The notes under the pieces are model-generated. The model was not told the origin of the DNA, did not search any database, and worked only from the letters and a program-made list of their open reading frames with translations. DNA of 32,591 nt from Desulfuromusa sp. (GTDB lineage: Bacteria > Desulfobacterota > Desulfuromonadia > Desulfuromonadales > Geopsychrobacteraceae), in contig JAQIBX010000042.1 of the NCBI GenBank assembly GCA_027858895.1, positions 1 through 32,591 of the forward strand. The letters run 5' to 3'. Below are positions 24,505-32,591 of the stretch, piece by piece (within the stretch, counting starts at the first letter, position 1; every line of letters starts with the position of its first letter). The translations under genes were made by a program, and so were the position numbers.

Positions 24505-24551
24505 CCATAAAGAAAGCCCCGATTCTTTGCGCGTCGGGGCTTTCTTTATGG
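24505..24551 (+). terminator. Strong bidirectional terminator after the peroxiredoxin gene
   Basis: An 18-bp perfect stem (24505-24522 with 24534-24551) encloses an 11-base loop. The stem includes AAAGAAAGCCCCGA and its complement, so T-rich sequence follows the GC core on both strands. It starts 20 bases after the stop. Confidence 0.85.
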
Positions 24552-24905
24552 CCCATTGAGAATCAAAAAAACAATGGAATTGTAAATCCTTACACACTGT
24601 TCAACATAATATGCCGGCACTGAAAACCTATTTCACCCTCCAGCCCCACAAACTTAACCCCATCACACAATATCTTTTATTCGTAAAAACATGTACAATA
24701 GCTGAAAGCACGCCAATATCAGACCTTCTCTAAACCACCACCGTCCTTTAAGCCATACGGAGATGACGTTATGGCAGTGAAGAAAACCTACGGTCGTGCC
24801 TAGTTTTCCACACACGTAAATTGTCAAGTATGCCCTGTAGATTCCGGCACTCTCCCTGGTTTTTATGGCTATATTTTGGCTAACCCCAAGCAAGGGAGTC
24901 GTACT
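24552..24905 (+). other. Intergenic region without a recognisable gene
   Basis: About 350 bases separate the terminator from the first zinc-ribbon gene. Short frames here (for example a 40-codon frame from 24611 and a 10-codon frame from 24771) lack family similarity; the second one is in frame with the downstream gene but ends in TAG. A TATATT at 24870 could be a -10 box, but no convincing -35 box accompanies it. Confidence 0.5.
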
Positions 24906-25307
24906 ATGCAAAGCACCACACTTTCTATAGGAGATCCAATTGAAGGCCGCTGCACTAAATGTCGAAAAAACACCGACCACATTATAGTCACTCTGGTCGA
25001 AGAGGCTCCCGGTAAGGTGCAATGCAACACCTGCACGCGTCAGCACAAATACCGGCCACCCTCCGTTCCGAAAAAACCTGCCGTGCGACAAATCAAACCT
25101 CGAGATACCGACCGGAAAGAATGGGAATCCCTGCGACCGAACATGAATAGTGCAAAAGCGAGAGAATATTCCATGACTGATGCATATAAGCTCAACGCTC
25201 TGATTAATCACCCTGTTTTCGGCCTCGGTCTGGTGCAGCGAGTCATTGGCTCGCAAAAAGTGGAAGTTCTTTTTGAGGACGGCAAAAAAACGATGCGCTG
25301 CCAATAA
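24906..25307 (+). CDS. Zinc-ribbon-like conserved protein of unknown function
   Basis: A 133-residue protein from ATG 24906, which follows AAGGGAG. The N-terminal 50 residues hold two CXXC pairs (GRCTKCRKNTDH and VQCNTCTRQH) that should bind one zinc. A basic, proline-rich linker follows (KYRPPSVPKKPAVRQIKP). The C-terminal part, HPVFGLGLVQRVIGSQKVEVLFEDGKKTM, resembles the small beta fold seen in CarD/UvrD-tail-like and other nucleic-acid-associated proteins. I recall similar proteins in Geobacter relatives annotated as hypothetical. A nucleic-acid role is only a guess from the zinc ribbon and the basic linker. Confidence 0.75.
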   Translation: MQSTTLSIGDPIEGRCTKCRKNTDHIIVTLVEEAPGKVQCNTCTRQHKYRPPSVPKKPAVRQIKPRDTDRKEWESLRPNMNSAKAREYSMTDAYKLNALINHPVFGLGLVQRVIGSQKVEVLFEDGKKTMRCQ

Positions 25308-25388
25308 CACCCGGCCGCTCGTAGCTTTTACTTTTTGAAAAATTGACCTGCTTTGGGGTTTACCAGAAACCAGACAGAAAGAGATGAA

Positions 25389-25601
25389 ATGAAAATTTGC
25401 GACCTGTGTGAAGCGCAATCAAAGAAATCACGTAATGGCAAGCCACATGAACATTTAATAACAATGAATGAGTCGCGTATTTTTAAAGGGCAAAAACCCC
25501 GAGGCTTTGAGGAACAGGATTACCAGTGCATAACCTGCGGAGCAACATTTACCCATAGTACAGATAAGAACGATTTGCCATGGACTTTATGGCGAGGGTG
25601 A
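25389..25601 (+). CDS. Small zinc-ribbon protein, hypothetical
   Basis: A 70-residue protein with two CXXC pairs: CDLCEAQ at the start and YQCITCGATF at about residues 46-55, followed by a tryptophan-rich end. ATG 25389 follows AAAGAGATGA at suitable distance; an upstream in-frame start at 25353 is less likely. It lies 81 bases after the other zinc-ribbon protein on the same strand and may be co-transcribed, with a terminator directly after it. Function unknown. Confidence 0.65.
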   Translation: MKICDLCEAQSKKSRNGKPHEHLITMNESRIFKGQKPRGFEEQDYQCITCGATFTHSTDKNDLPWTLWRG

Positions 25602-25630
25602 TGAACTGAGGTTCCACGTTATTTAGAGAC

Positions 25631-25675
25631 AAAAGGGAGACTATTCATAAACGAAGAAGTCTGCCCTTTTTCTTT
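25631..25675 (+). terminator. Terminator between the zinc-ribbon gene and the convergent RelA/SpoT-domain gene
   Basis: AAAAGGGAGACT (25631-25642) pairs with AGTCTGCCCTTTT (25658-25670) apart from one bulged G, followed by TTCTTT. It can serve the + strand gene and, with its A-rich left arm, perhaps the minus-strand gene. Confidence 0.7.
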
Positions 25676-25693
25676 ATAGCCTCAACAGATACA

Positions 25694-26773
25694 TTACTGC
25701 TGGTTTTTACAAAATTCTTTTATCCAGGACTCAAAACGATCTTTTGCCCCTTTGGATAAAACTCGACCGAAGTTCTCCAGATCATAGAGATACAAACAGT
25801 GGCGGATTGAGGTGTAAGGGCTGAAGGTATTTTCGGGGTTTTTCAGCATGAATGCATCACGATAATCTCTGACAGTTTTAAAGTTCTCGATTAAGCTTTT
25901 GTGTAAATCGGACCGGTGAAAGTTGCTGTCCAGCTTCAGAATATCTTGGACAAAATTGTCAACTTTGTAGTCTTCGAACTCGAAATCTTTGAAGAAATGG
26001 GACGCGACACGCAGAAAGTTGAAAGCATTAATAGTTTTACCGCTAGCAGTTGTCAACGATTCTCCACTGGCAGCATCAGTCTCTGTCGCTGTCGCTGAAT
26101 CGCTGATGGGGTCTACCGTTGCCTGTTGTAATAATTCCATTGTAGCGTTGCGGATTTCTTTAAATTCTCGGTCGGCCAACTCAAACAGAGCCGAAAGGAC
26201 ATTGATTCTCCGCTTAAGATCATTGGGGATCGATTTTTTGTATTTAATTTTGTGATCCAGAACACTCCAGGCATCCTGGATCAAAGACCTTATCTGGACC
26301 TCAAAAGGATAGTTCTGGTGTTTCGGCAAGGAAGCCGCCCCCCCGATGGGAGCAAGATCCATGTGCAGGCCTTTATAGCCAAATAAGTCCTCGGTACTTT
26401 CAACCGCCGCAATCTTGTCGGTCACGTCGATAATCGTGAAGTGCCGCTTCAACACCTCAGACACTACGCTGATCTGGTCGTCATAAAGGCAGACAATGCG
26501 GATGCCGATCAGGTCGGACAGGTAGTCTTTAATCTTGTAGGGTTGTTCATCTGTTTCAAGTTTGCTCTGGTATTTGCGCTGAAACTTTTTGATGCACTCC
26601 TCTTTCTCCTTGACCCGCCCTTCAATTTTTGTCACTTCGCCAACATTTGCTTGCTGTATCAGAGAGTTGATAGCACTGATATAATTGTTCTTTGCCTCCT
26701 CGAAGTGGGACACGTTATTATCGTAAAATTTTCTGAAAATGCGTTTTTCCAGTTCAAAATCCAAAGAGGTCAA
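25694..26773 (-). CDS. Stand-alone RelA/SpoT synthetase-domain protein (possible small alarmone synthetase)
   Basis: A 359-residue protein carrying a RelA/SpoT nucleotidyltransferase domain at about residues 45-180: a GRVKEKEECIKKF start, DLIGIRIVCLYDD, FGYKGLHMDL and FEVQIRSLIQDAWSVLDHKIKYK, which keeps the EXQIR and aspartate landmarks of (p)ppGpp synthetases. No HD hydrolase, TGS or ACT domain is present. The C-terminal half (about 230-359) is helical and of unknown role. The start is most likely TTG 26773, six bases from AAGGAG; the TTG at 26779 abuts the ribosome site and cannot work well. It probably makes (p)ppGpp or a related modification. Similar proteins exist as housekeeping alarmone synthetases and as toxins, and no antitoxin gene is visible beside it. 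Confidence 0.8.
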   Translation of the reverse strand: MTSLDFELEKRIFRKFYDNNVSHFEEAKNNYISAINSLIQQANVGEVTKIEGRVKEKEECIKKFQRKYQSKLETDEQPYKIKDYLSDLIGIRIVCLYDDQISVVSEVLKRHFTIIDVTDKIAAVESTEDLFGYKGLHMDLAPIGGAASLPKHQNYPFEVQIRSLIQDAWSVLDHKIKYKKSIPNDLKRRINVLSALFELADREFKEIRNATMELLQQATVDPISDSATATETDAASGESLTTASGKTINAFNFLRVASHFFKDFEFEDYKVDNFVQDILKLDSNFHRSDLHKSLIENFKTVRDYRDAFMLKNPENTFSPYTSIRHCLYLYDLENFGRVLSKGAKDRFESWIKEFCKNQQ

Positions 26774-26873
26774 TGACAACTCCTTTCCTCTGCATACTCA
26801 CTGCTGTTTCACCGTTTGAACGACAAAATAAAGCTTGGTGGCCTTACTTGCGACCGGTTTCAATCCCGATCGT

Positions 26874-27653
26874 TTATTCTATCAAATATTTTTCTGGTCG
26901 ATAAAGGTTGACCGCATTTTCATAAAATACTTTCCGCGCCATTTCCTCACCCAGAGTTTCAATGACCATTAAATAGTCATTGTCAGAATAGGGTTGTGGC
27001 GCTCTCGTTGAGGGCAGATCGGTACCGAAAACAAGAGCATCGGGATTAATCGCAATGATTTCTACCATTGCCGATTTAACATCAAAATCCACCCTGCCAA
27101 ACCCCGTGGCTTTGACAAACACCCCCTTTTCAATAAGCGAAAGCAGGTGGGAGAATCCAGATTTTGACAAACCGAGATGATCAATACAAACACAAGGCAG
27201 AGCGATAAGAACATTGTACAGTTCGGGTAAGTCTTTTGCATCCACATATAATTCAGTGTGCCAGCCAACGACCTCATGCACCTGCGTGGCGAAGCGTTCC
27301 AGGTTTGCAACATTTTCAGAGCCGCCACGTTTTAAATTGAAACGTATTGCCCTTACCCCTGCTTTATTCAGGCTGATCAGCTCTTCATCAGAAACCGTCG
27401 CCGGAAGTTGCGTGACACCGACAAAGCTGGGTCCAAGTTCATCAAGCGCAGCAAGCAAATAGGCCTGGTCAAATGCCTGAAATGAACCAGAGACAATAGC
27501 CCCACCAGCAATATCATAGTCTCTGGTTCTGGCTGAATAATCTGTTACTGCAAAGTTATCGGGTAAGTAGCCCTGATTGACAACGAGAGGAAATTTCTTG
27601 TCGATAATATGACAATGACTATCGAAGAGCTTGAATCGATTTAGTTTTTTCAT
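26874..27653 (-). CDS. Amidohydrolase-2 family metal-dependent hydrolase
   Basis: A 259-residue TIM-barrel hydrolase of the amidohydrolase-2 type, related to 2-pyrone-4,6-dicarboxylate lactonase. It has the FDSHCHI metal motif (about residues 10-16), a FNLKRGG segment, CIDHLGLS with a barrel histidine, and the LVFGTDLPSTRA motif with the conserved late aspartate. Such enzymes open lactones or cleave small carboxylate substrates; the substrate here is unknown. It is divergent from an MFS transporter (134-base gap), so uptake and hydrolysis of the same compound is plausible. The ATG lacks a strong ribosome site. Confidence 0.85.
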   Translation of the reverse strand: MKKLNRFKLFDSHCHIIDKKFPLVVNQGYLPDNFAVTDYSARTRDYDIAGGAIVSGSFQAFDQAYLLAALDELGPSFVGVTQLPATVSDEELISLNKAGVRAIRFNLKRGGSENVANLERFATQVHEVVGWHTELYVDAKDLPELYNVLIALPCVCIDHLGLSKSGFSHLLSLIEKGVFVKATGFGRVDFDVKSAMVEIIAINPDALVFGTDLPSTRAPQPYSDNDYLMVIETLGEEMARKVFYENAVNLYRPEKYLIE

Positions 27654-27787
27654 AGTTTCGGCGTGGTATGTCGGGGGTGATTTATTTGTTGCATGATGTT
27701 CATTTTAGCATTGTTTTCCCTATACAGCTCCCTTTATTTCTGCTACAGCAAAGACGACCGTTCACTTTTCACTTCAGGCGAACAAAT

Positions 27788-28945
27788 ATGCCCCTGCGAA
27801 AATATTCAGAAATATTGCCGATCATTTTCAATACTATTCTGGCTCTCTCGGTTCTCTACGCTCCACAACCCCTGTTACCGGTATTGAGTCAGGCGTTCGG
27901 CGTCAGCCGGGAAGCGGCAGCAGCACTGACCACGATCACTTTTATCCCACTGGCTCTGGCTCCACTGGCTTATGGCTATCTGCTTGAAACAGTCTCGCCG
28001 GTTCGAGTGCTAAAAATTGCCATCCCACTGCTGGCCGTGACCGAGCTTTGTTTTGCCGGCACATCCAGTTTTTCACTGTTGATGACCATCCGCCTGATCC
28101 AGGGTTTGCTGGTTCCAGCAATCTTGACCTCACTGATGACCTATCTGTCCGGGCAGTCTTCGGCAGATACCATTCAGCGCGTCATGGCCATCTATATTGC
28201 AGCAACAATTATGGGTGGATTTATCGGTCGGGCAACTTCCGGCTTGATAGCAAACATGTTTGGATGGCGTTTCAGTTTTCTCGCTCTGGCTATCACTCTA
28301 TGCATTGGTTTTCTGACCCTGTTCTTGTTACCCGAAGCAAGCCGAATAAAGATGCCTCGCCCACAACCGAAAGTACTTTTGGAAGTCTTGCGAAGACCGG
28401 CTTTCATGTCCATCTACCTGAGCATCTTCTGCCTATTTATGGTCTTTGCCGCAGTCATGAACTTTCTACCATTCCGGCTCACTGAACTGAGTGATCAGGC
28501 AAATGAACTGCGCATCGGCCTGATGTATTCCGGCTATATGATGGGGGTTGTCACCTCCCTGGGAGCTCCTAAGTTTATTATCTGGATCAAAAGTGAGATT
28601 ACCACGATCCGCGTCGGGTTGATCTGTCTCGGATTAACCTTGATTGGACTGGCCACCGAGCAGATCTGGGTTCTGTTCGGAATGATGTTCCTTTTTTGTG
28701 GCGCCATGTTTCTGGTGCATTCAACGGCTTCCGGACTGGTCAACCAACTTGCGGGAAGCAAATATCGAGGGATGACCAATGGCCTTTATGTCGCTTTTTA
28801 TTATGCCGGTGGGAGCATTGGCTCTTTCGCGCCGGGAATCGTTTACCGGCACTTCGGCTGGAATGGTTTTCTTATTCTATTGGCGCTGATCTGCTGTACG
28901 GGTTATATTTGTATCAACAAAGTACAACTCCCGACAAAACCGTAA
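27788..28945 (+). CDS. Major facilitator superfamily transporter (YnfM-like drug/solute family)
   Basis: A twelve-helix MFS permease, 385 residues from ATG 27788. A longer in-frame start at 27668 adds 40 residues that do not resemble the family. Helices alternate with short loops; between the two halves lies a basic loop near EASRIKMPRPQPKVLLEVL. The MFS motif regions PLAYGYLLETVSPVRVL (loop 2-3) and RLIQGLLVPAILTSLM (helix 4) are recognisable. The substrate is unknown. Its divergent neighbour is an amidohydrolase. Confidence 0.88.
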   Translation: MPLRKYSEILPIIFNTILALSVLYAPQPLLPVLSQAFGVSREAAAALTTITFIPLALAPLAYGYLLETVSPVRVLKIAIPLLAVTELCFAGTSSFSLLMTIRLIQGLLVPAILTSLMTYLSGQSSADTIQRVMAIYIAATIMGGFIGRATSGLIANMFGWRFSFLALAITLCIGFLTLFLLPEASRIKMPRPQPKVLLEVLRRPAFMSIYLSIFCLFMVFAAVMNFLPFRLTELSDQANELRIGLMYSGYMMGVVTSLGAPKFIIWIKSEITTIRVGLICLGLTLIGLATEQIWVLFGMMFLFCGAMFLVHSTASGLVNQLAGSKYRGMTNGLYVAFYYAGGSIGSFAPGIVYRHFGWNGFLILLALICCTGYICINKVQLPTKP

Positions 28946-28969
28946 CCACTTATTACACAAGGATAACTG

Positions 28970-29797
28970 ATGTTATTACCCGGCTACCGCCATACATTGA
29001 AGGTTAAAAGTATCGACCACAAAGGTATTTGGCTGGATGCGCAGGGGGAACAGATTTTTCTTCCCCAGCGCGAATGCCCTGATGAGGTCAGCCCGGAAGA
29101 AGAGATTGAAGTTTTTCTTTATCTCGATCGTGACAACAAATACAAAGTAACAACGAAAATGCCGCTCGCACAGGCTGGAGAATTTGCCCTGATGAAGGTT
29201 CAAAGTATCAGCCCGCACGGTGCTTTTCTCGATTGGGGGCTAGAGAAAGACTTACTTTCTCCCTATAGTGAGCAGGGGCAAAAAATGGAAGAAGGACGCC
29301 GCTACCTGGTCCATGTGTGCCATGATGAAGAGAATCGGCCAATTGCCTCAAGCCGACTGGAAAGGTTCCTGCTAAAAGAAAATCGAGATCTTAGTGAAGC
29401 AGAAGAAGTCGAACTCTTAATCTGGGCTTTCACCGATCTGGGCGCCAAAGTCATCGTCAATAATCGCTATGAGGCACTGCTATACAAAGATGAAGTGCCG
29501 CCGGGTCTGAAACGGGGAGAGTTCCACACCGGTTACGTCCTGCGCATCCGTGCCGACCACCGAATTGATGTCACCCTGCGTCGTCCAGGTGCTGAAGGAA
29601 TTAAAGATGCCAAAACTGTCATTCTGGAGGCCCTTAAAGTTGATGGGTTTCTGCCACTGCACGACCAAAGCCCACCGGAACTAATCCGCAACCAGCTGGG
29701 ATTAAGTAAAAAGGTATTTAAAAAAGCGGTTGGCGGTTTGTATAAAGATGGTTTAGTTGAGCTGGTTGATCAGGGAGTAAGGTTACTGAAAAAGTAA
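28970..29797 (+). CDS. cvfB: CvfB-type S1 RNA-binding protein
   Basis: This 275-residue protein has the CvfB layout: an N-terminal S1-like domain (about 1-60, VKSIDHKGIWLDAQGEQIFLP), a second S1 domain (about 65-125, MKVQSISPHGAFLDWGLEKDLL), a third (about 145-210, with YEALLYKDEV), and a C-terminal winged helix (about 215-275, IRNQLGLSKKVFKKAVGGL). In Staphylococcus and pneumococcus CvfB binds RNA and affects virulence gene expression; in other bacteria its role is poorly known. The ATG follows AAGGA, 25 bases after the MFS stop. The 255 bases after it (29798-30052) contain no gene I can support. Confidence 0.9.
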   Translation: MLLPGYRHTLKVKSIDHKGIWLDAQGEQIFLPQRECPDEVSPEEEIEVFLYLDRDNKYKVTTKMPLAQAGEFALMKVQSISPHGAFLDWGLEKDLLSPYSEQGQKMEEGRRYLVHVCHDEENRPIASSRLERFLLKENRDLSEAEEVELLIWAFTDLGAKVIVNNRYEALLYKDEVPPGLKRGEFHTGYVLRIRADHRIDVTLRRPGAEGIKDAKTVILEALKVDGFLPLHDQSPPELIRNQLGLSKKVFKKAVGGLYKDGLVELVDQGVRLLKK

Positions 29798-30052
29798 TCG
29801 GTAACGAATTCATAGCCTGGTTCACGATTTATTTTCAGGAATGAGCCGAAATGCATCCCTGAGAGTTGAACCTGAACTTCGTTAAGCAACTGAAAATATT
29901 TCGCTTATGGCGAGGTCTCTCCAGCTTCATGGCAGAATTACTCTTCTATTGAGTTATTTGGCAGCTTTGTAGACCAAAACACCGCTTCTAGAAGAAAGGT
30001 AATTCTAATGGTAGATCAGTAAATATTAGGGTTTTGAAATTTCATCTCTGAA

Positions 30053-31966
30053 CTAAAATTCTTCGGCAGTCCACATTGACTCGACAAAGCGTAACGACTT
30101 GTTGCGCCCCATCTCCTTTGCCTGATACAAAGCGACATCAGCAAATTTAATAGCTTGCCAGAAGCCATCAGAATCTTCTGGAAATTCACTGATACCAATA
30201 CTAATTGTCTTCGAAAATTTCTCAGTTCCGATCACAAATGTTTTTTCTTCAATATTGGTGCGAATTTTTTCGGCAACAGCAAAAGCATCCCCAACTTCAA
30301 CATCTGTCAGAATAACCAGAAACTCCTCACCACCAAAGCGAATCACCACATCGGATTCACGGACACTTTTAGCAATAATGGCTGAACTTTCTTTCAATAC
30401 GACATCACCGACATCATGACCATACTTATCATTGACTTGCTTAAAAAAATCGAGATCACACATCAGCAAAGCAATATTTTTCTTGCGCCGTAATGAACCC
30501 GCAACCAAGTGACTGCCCTGATCCTGCAAAAAACGTCGATTAAACAAACCGGTCATTGGATCCCGTAAAGCTGACTCACGCAGTGTATTCATTAAGCGCT
30601 TGGCTTCGATAACAGATAATGATTGTTTGATATAGGCCTCAGCTTTTGCCACCCGTTGCTCTATTTCGAGACGGCTCAACGCATACTCCCCTTCTTTATC
30701 AAAGACAAATTGTACCACACCTCCGGCGTGCCCACCAATAATCATTGGAATACAGATATGAACTTGATTCTGATCAAACAAAAATTGTTTACAGACACGA
30801 TCATAGGCGAGAGAAGAGATTGCGTGCCCCGTTTTTATCGCTCGGCAGAGTTCGCAACTCGTCAGAATATCGGTCTGACAAGATAATTTTTTATCAGGCA
30901 GCAAAAGCGGAAAGGCTGCCATCAGTCCCATGCCATCACTGGTTACCTCATAAATGCGGTAATTTTCAATTCCAACATTGGCGCAAAAAGCTTCACCCAT
31001 CCGCGAGTAAACATCTTCTAAAGTCGCGTCCTCCTCGATGACATTTTTAAACACCGTCATCCCATGTACTGTATCCATTAAATCATTGAACTCACGGGAC
31101 ATTTCACCAATCTCGTCATCTGAGCGAATTTCAATTTTGTCCGTCAAATCAACATGCCCAGTTGCCAGAGTATGGATTTTCTCAATCATCGAAGAGACTG
31201 GTAAGACAATGGAATCCGAGATCCAGAAGGTGAAAATAGCCAACAAACCACAGGCCAGAAATAAAACTGTCATCATAATCCAGAATGCGTAGCTCGTGGT
31301 GGTGCCGATACTGGTTGAATAACTTTTGGTTTGATGAGAAATTGACTCTAAAAATTCCACAGAAGCGCTGACCAGCTCCTCTTTTAAGGCCCCAAAACGA
31401 CCACTCTTACCCTCAAGTTCTGAACGATTATCCTGCCCATTCTTGACCTGATCCACCTTGAGATAGGACATTTCATTAAGCAATTGCAACTGCGTAGCTG
31501 TTGATTTTTTGACCAACTGCAAATATGTTTTATTTCCCTGTCTATCCAGCCAGCTGTTTTCAGCCAATCGATCCCAGACCATGCGGATAGGGGACTGAAC
31601 CTCTGGAGCATCCAGCTGTTCAACCGCCTGGCTAATCGAAATTAAACTGGTTTTCAACAGTTCTGATTTCAATGACACCACCTGCTCTGTTCCAGCCTGA
31701 AGCAGATCGTCAACCAGACGATCGATCTCATTGGCCTTACGTAGCGTATCCTGAGCGAACCGCTCATCGGGCAGCAAACTATTGACCACCTGTGCTGTTT
31801 TAATATTTACATCCAGCAAAATATAAAAGGCAACGCCGGCCAACAACACAAACCAGAACAACACACCGACAGCAAAAAAAGTAAACTTGCGCCGAATGGG
31901 AAGATCTAAAAATGTCATAAGGCGGACAAATCGTTGAAAAACCCCACGTTTGCTATTATTCTGCAT
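30053..31966 (-). CDS. Membrane-bound diguanylate cyclase (two TM, HAMP, sensor domain, GGDEF)
   Basis: A 637-residue signalling protein that should make cyclic di-GMP. From ATG 31966, behind AAGG, it has a membrane segment at about 28-52, an extracytoplasmic helical domain with many Q/L heptads (about 53-225), a second membrane segment at about 228-250, a HAMP-like linker, a cytoplasmic GAF-like domain around 320-450, and a C-terminal GGDEF domain. The active site reads RFGGEEF (about 540-546), and RESD, five residues before it, gives an RxxD inhibitory site, so the cyclase is predicted active and subject to product inhibition. It diverges from the PhnD-like gene. Confidence 0.9.
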   Translation of the reverse strand: MQNNSKRGVFQRFVRLMTFLDLPIRRKFTFFAVGVLFWFVLLAGVAFYILLDVNIKTAQVVNSLLPDERFAQDTLRKANEIDRLVDDLLQAGTEQVVSLKSELLKTSLISISQAVEQLDAPEVQSPIRMVWDRLAENSWLDRQGNKTYLQLVKKSTATQLQLLNEMSYLKVDQVKNGQDNRSELEGKSGRFGALKEELVSASVEFLESISHQTKSYSTSIGTTTSYAFWIMMTVLFLACGLLAIFTFWISDSIVLPVSSMIEKIHTLATGHVDLTDKIEIRSDDEIGEMSREFNDLMDTVHGMTVFKNVIEEDATLEDVYSRMGEAFCANVGIENYRIYEVTSDGMGLMAAFPLLLPDKKLSCQTDILTSCELCRAIKTGHAISSLAYDRVCKQFLFDQNQVHICIPMIIGGHAGGVVQFVFDKEGEYALSRLEIEQRVAKAEAYIKQSLSVIEAKRLMNTLRESALRDPMTGLFNRRFLQDQGSHLVAGSLRRKKNIALLMCDLDFFKQVNDKYGHDVGDVVLKESSAIIAKSVRESDVVIRFGGEEFLVILTDVEVGDAFAVAEKIRTNIEEKTFVIGTEKFSKTISIGISEFPEDSDGFWQAIKFADVALYQAKEMGRNKSLRFVESMWTAEEF

Positions 31967-32407
31967 AAAAAACCTTATCAATAAAAAGCCATAATTTTAA
32001 CTATTTGGGCTATTAAAAGCTGCATTCTGCCATTACAAAAAGACCCGCCCTCGACTTATGATCTAAAATAAATTCTACATGGTCATAGCATAAAATTAAT
32101 AAAACCTAAACATTTAAATTGGCCTAAATCCATTATGCAATTCAAATACACTATAGTTCTTCTTGAATTGATCGAATAACCCCTCACTACGTTCCTCTCT
32201 CAGACCTAGCAAACATGAAAAACCTTACTTAGCCTACATTGATTATTTGACATTAATCCCAATACATGCTTTATTTTGCACTCCTTTTCTATGTAGGCAG
32301 ATTGAAGCCTTACATGGGGAGGAAAAGTGTCAAAGTGGGCAGTGGCACAGGAATAACAAGAATGAACCTGAAAAAGGAGGGGCTCTATACTGGCAAGGTA
32401 ATAATTT
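31967..32407. other. Divergent AT-rich intergenic region
   Basis: About 440 AT-rich bases separate the minus-strand GGDEF gene from the plus-strand PhnD-like gene. It must hold the promoters of both. I found no clear gene, RNA element or convincing promoter pair in it. Confidence 0.5.
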
Positions 32408-32591
32408 ATGCGCTACAAAACTCTCTACCTGCTATTTATCTTCACCCTCCTTTGGCAGGTTTCGCTTTCCAATGCTGCGCCAGTTCGGTTCGGCCCCTTA
32501 CCAATGTACAGTGAAGAACACATCCGTCAAGAGTTTTACCCATTTATTAAATACCTGGAAAGCGTACTTCAGCGACCGGTTCAATTTGCCT
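32408..32591 (+). CDS. PhnD-like phosphate/phosphonate-type periplasmic binding protein (3' partial)
   Basis: The first 61 residues are visible before the window ends. ATG 32408 follows AAGG. Residues 1-24 form a signal peptide (MRYKTLYLLFIFTLLWQVS then NAA). The mature part begins VRFGPLPMYSEEHI and continues FYPFIKYLESVLQRPVQF, the typical opening of PhnD-type binding proteins. Such proteins either serve an ABC transporter or form the sensor half of a histidine kinase or GGDEF protein, and the cut end prevents a decision. It diverges from a GGDEF gene. Confidence 0.75.
   Translation, partial: MRYKTLYLLFIFTLLWQVSLSNAAPVRFGPLPMYSEEHIRQEFYPFIKYLESVLQRPVQFA

Noticed and set aside
24771-24803. 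N-terminal extension or leader peptide of the zinc-ribbon protein, in frame but separated by TAG
   Set aside because: There is no sign of pyrrolysine use, the ten-codon frame has no family similarity, and the ATG at 24906 has its own ribosome site.
32266-32514. 82-codon plus-strand frame near the right edge
   Set aside because: It overlaps the PhnD-like gene in another frame, has no ribosome site and has no family similarity; the signal-peptide-bearing frame from 32408 is clearly better.

Overview
The window looks like a chromosomal segment from an anaerobic, probably marine or saline, bacterium of the Desulfuromonadales/Desulfuromonadia type. The taxonomic hints are a peroxiredoxin with an in-frame UGA (selenocysteine), a small protein of the Geobacter GSU3473 type, Fe-S-rich anaerobic redox enzymes and a moderate GC content. 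This placement is inference. I see no rRNA, tRNA, CRISPR array, insertion sequence or prophage.

Bases 1-18800 form one coherent catabolic locus, all on the + strand, for the compatible solutes ectoine and hydroxyectoine. In order it holds: a DoeD-type diaminobutyrate aminotransferase (cut by the window start), a phosphorylating aspartate-semialdehyde dehydrogenase, an M20 amidohydrolase, a TeaABC/UehABC-like TRAP transporter, ectoine hydrolase DoeA/EutD, an Asp/Glu-racemase-family protein, EutB-like and EutC-like proteins, a proline-racemase-family protein lacking both catalytic cysteines, a two-gene TfrA/TfrB-like flavoprotein/Fe-S reductase, an aspartate kinase and a second M20 amidohydrolase. 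A plausible route is uptake, ring opening by DoeA to N-acetyl-diaminobutyrate, deacetylation by an M20 enzyme, transamination to aspartate semialdehyde and oxidation to aspartate.

The gene set departs from the known aerobic pathway at several points. There is no AstE/AspA-type DoeB; two M20 enzymes could replace it. There is no aldehyde-dehydrogenase-type DoeC; instead a phosphorylating Asd and an aspartate kinase are present. Run in reverse, that pair would make ATP from aspartyl phosphate, so ectoine breakdown could include a substrate-level phosphorylation. The TfrAB-like pair suggests an anaerobic redox step, either fumarate as electron sink or reduction of an unsaturated intermediate. 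No EnuR or AsnC/DoeX regulator is in the window. Strong hairpins lie in most of the intergenic gaps of the locus, and two M20 genes have leaders that share short blocks.

Bases 18801-32591 are ordinary chromosome with mixed orientations: a tiny membrane protein, a GSU3473-like protein, a PlsC-like acyltransferase, a TerB/J-domain protein with pgi and a HAD phosphatase, the selenoprotein peroxiredoxin with a SECIS-like hairpin, two small zinc-ribbon proteins, a stand-alone RelA/SpoT-domain protein, an amidohydrolase divergent from an MFS transporter, a CvfB-like S1 protein, a membrane GGDEF diguanylate cyclase and the start of a PhnD-like binding protein cut by the window end.
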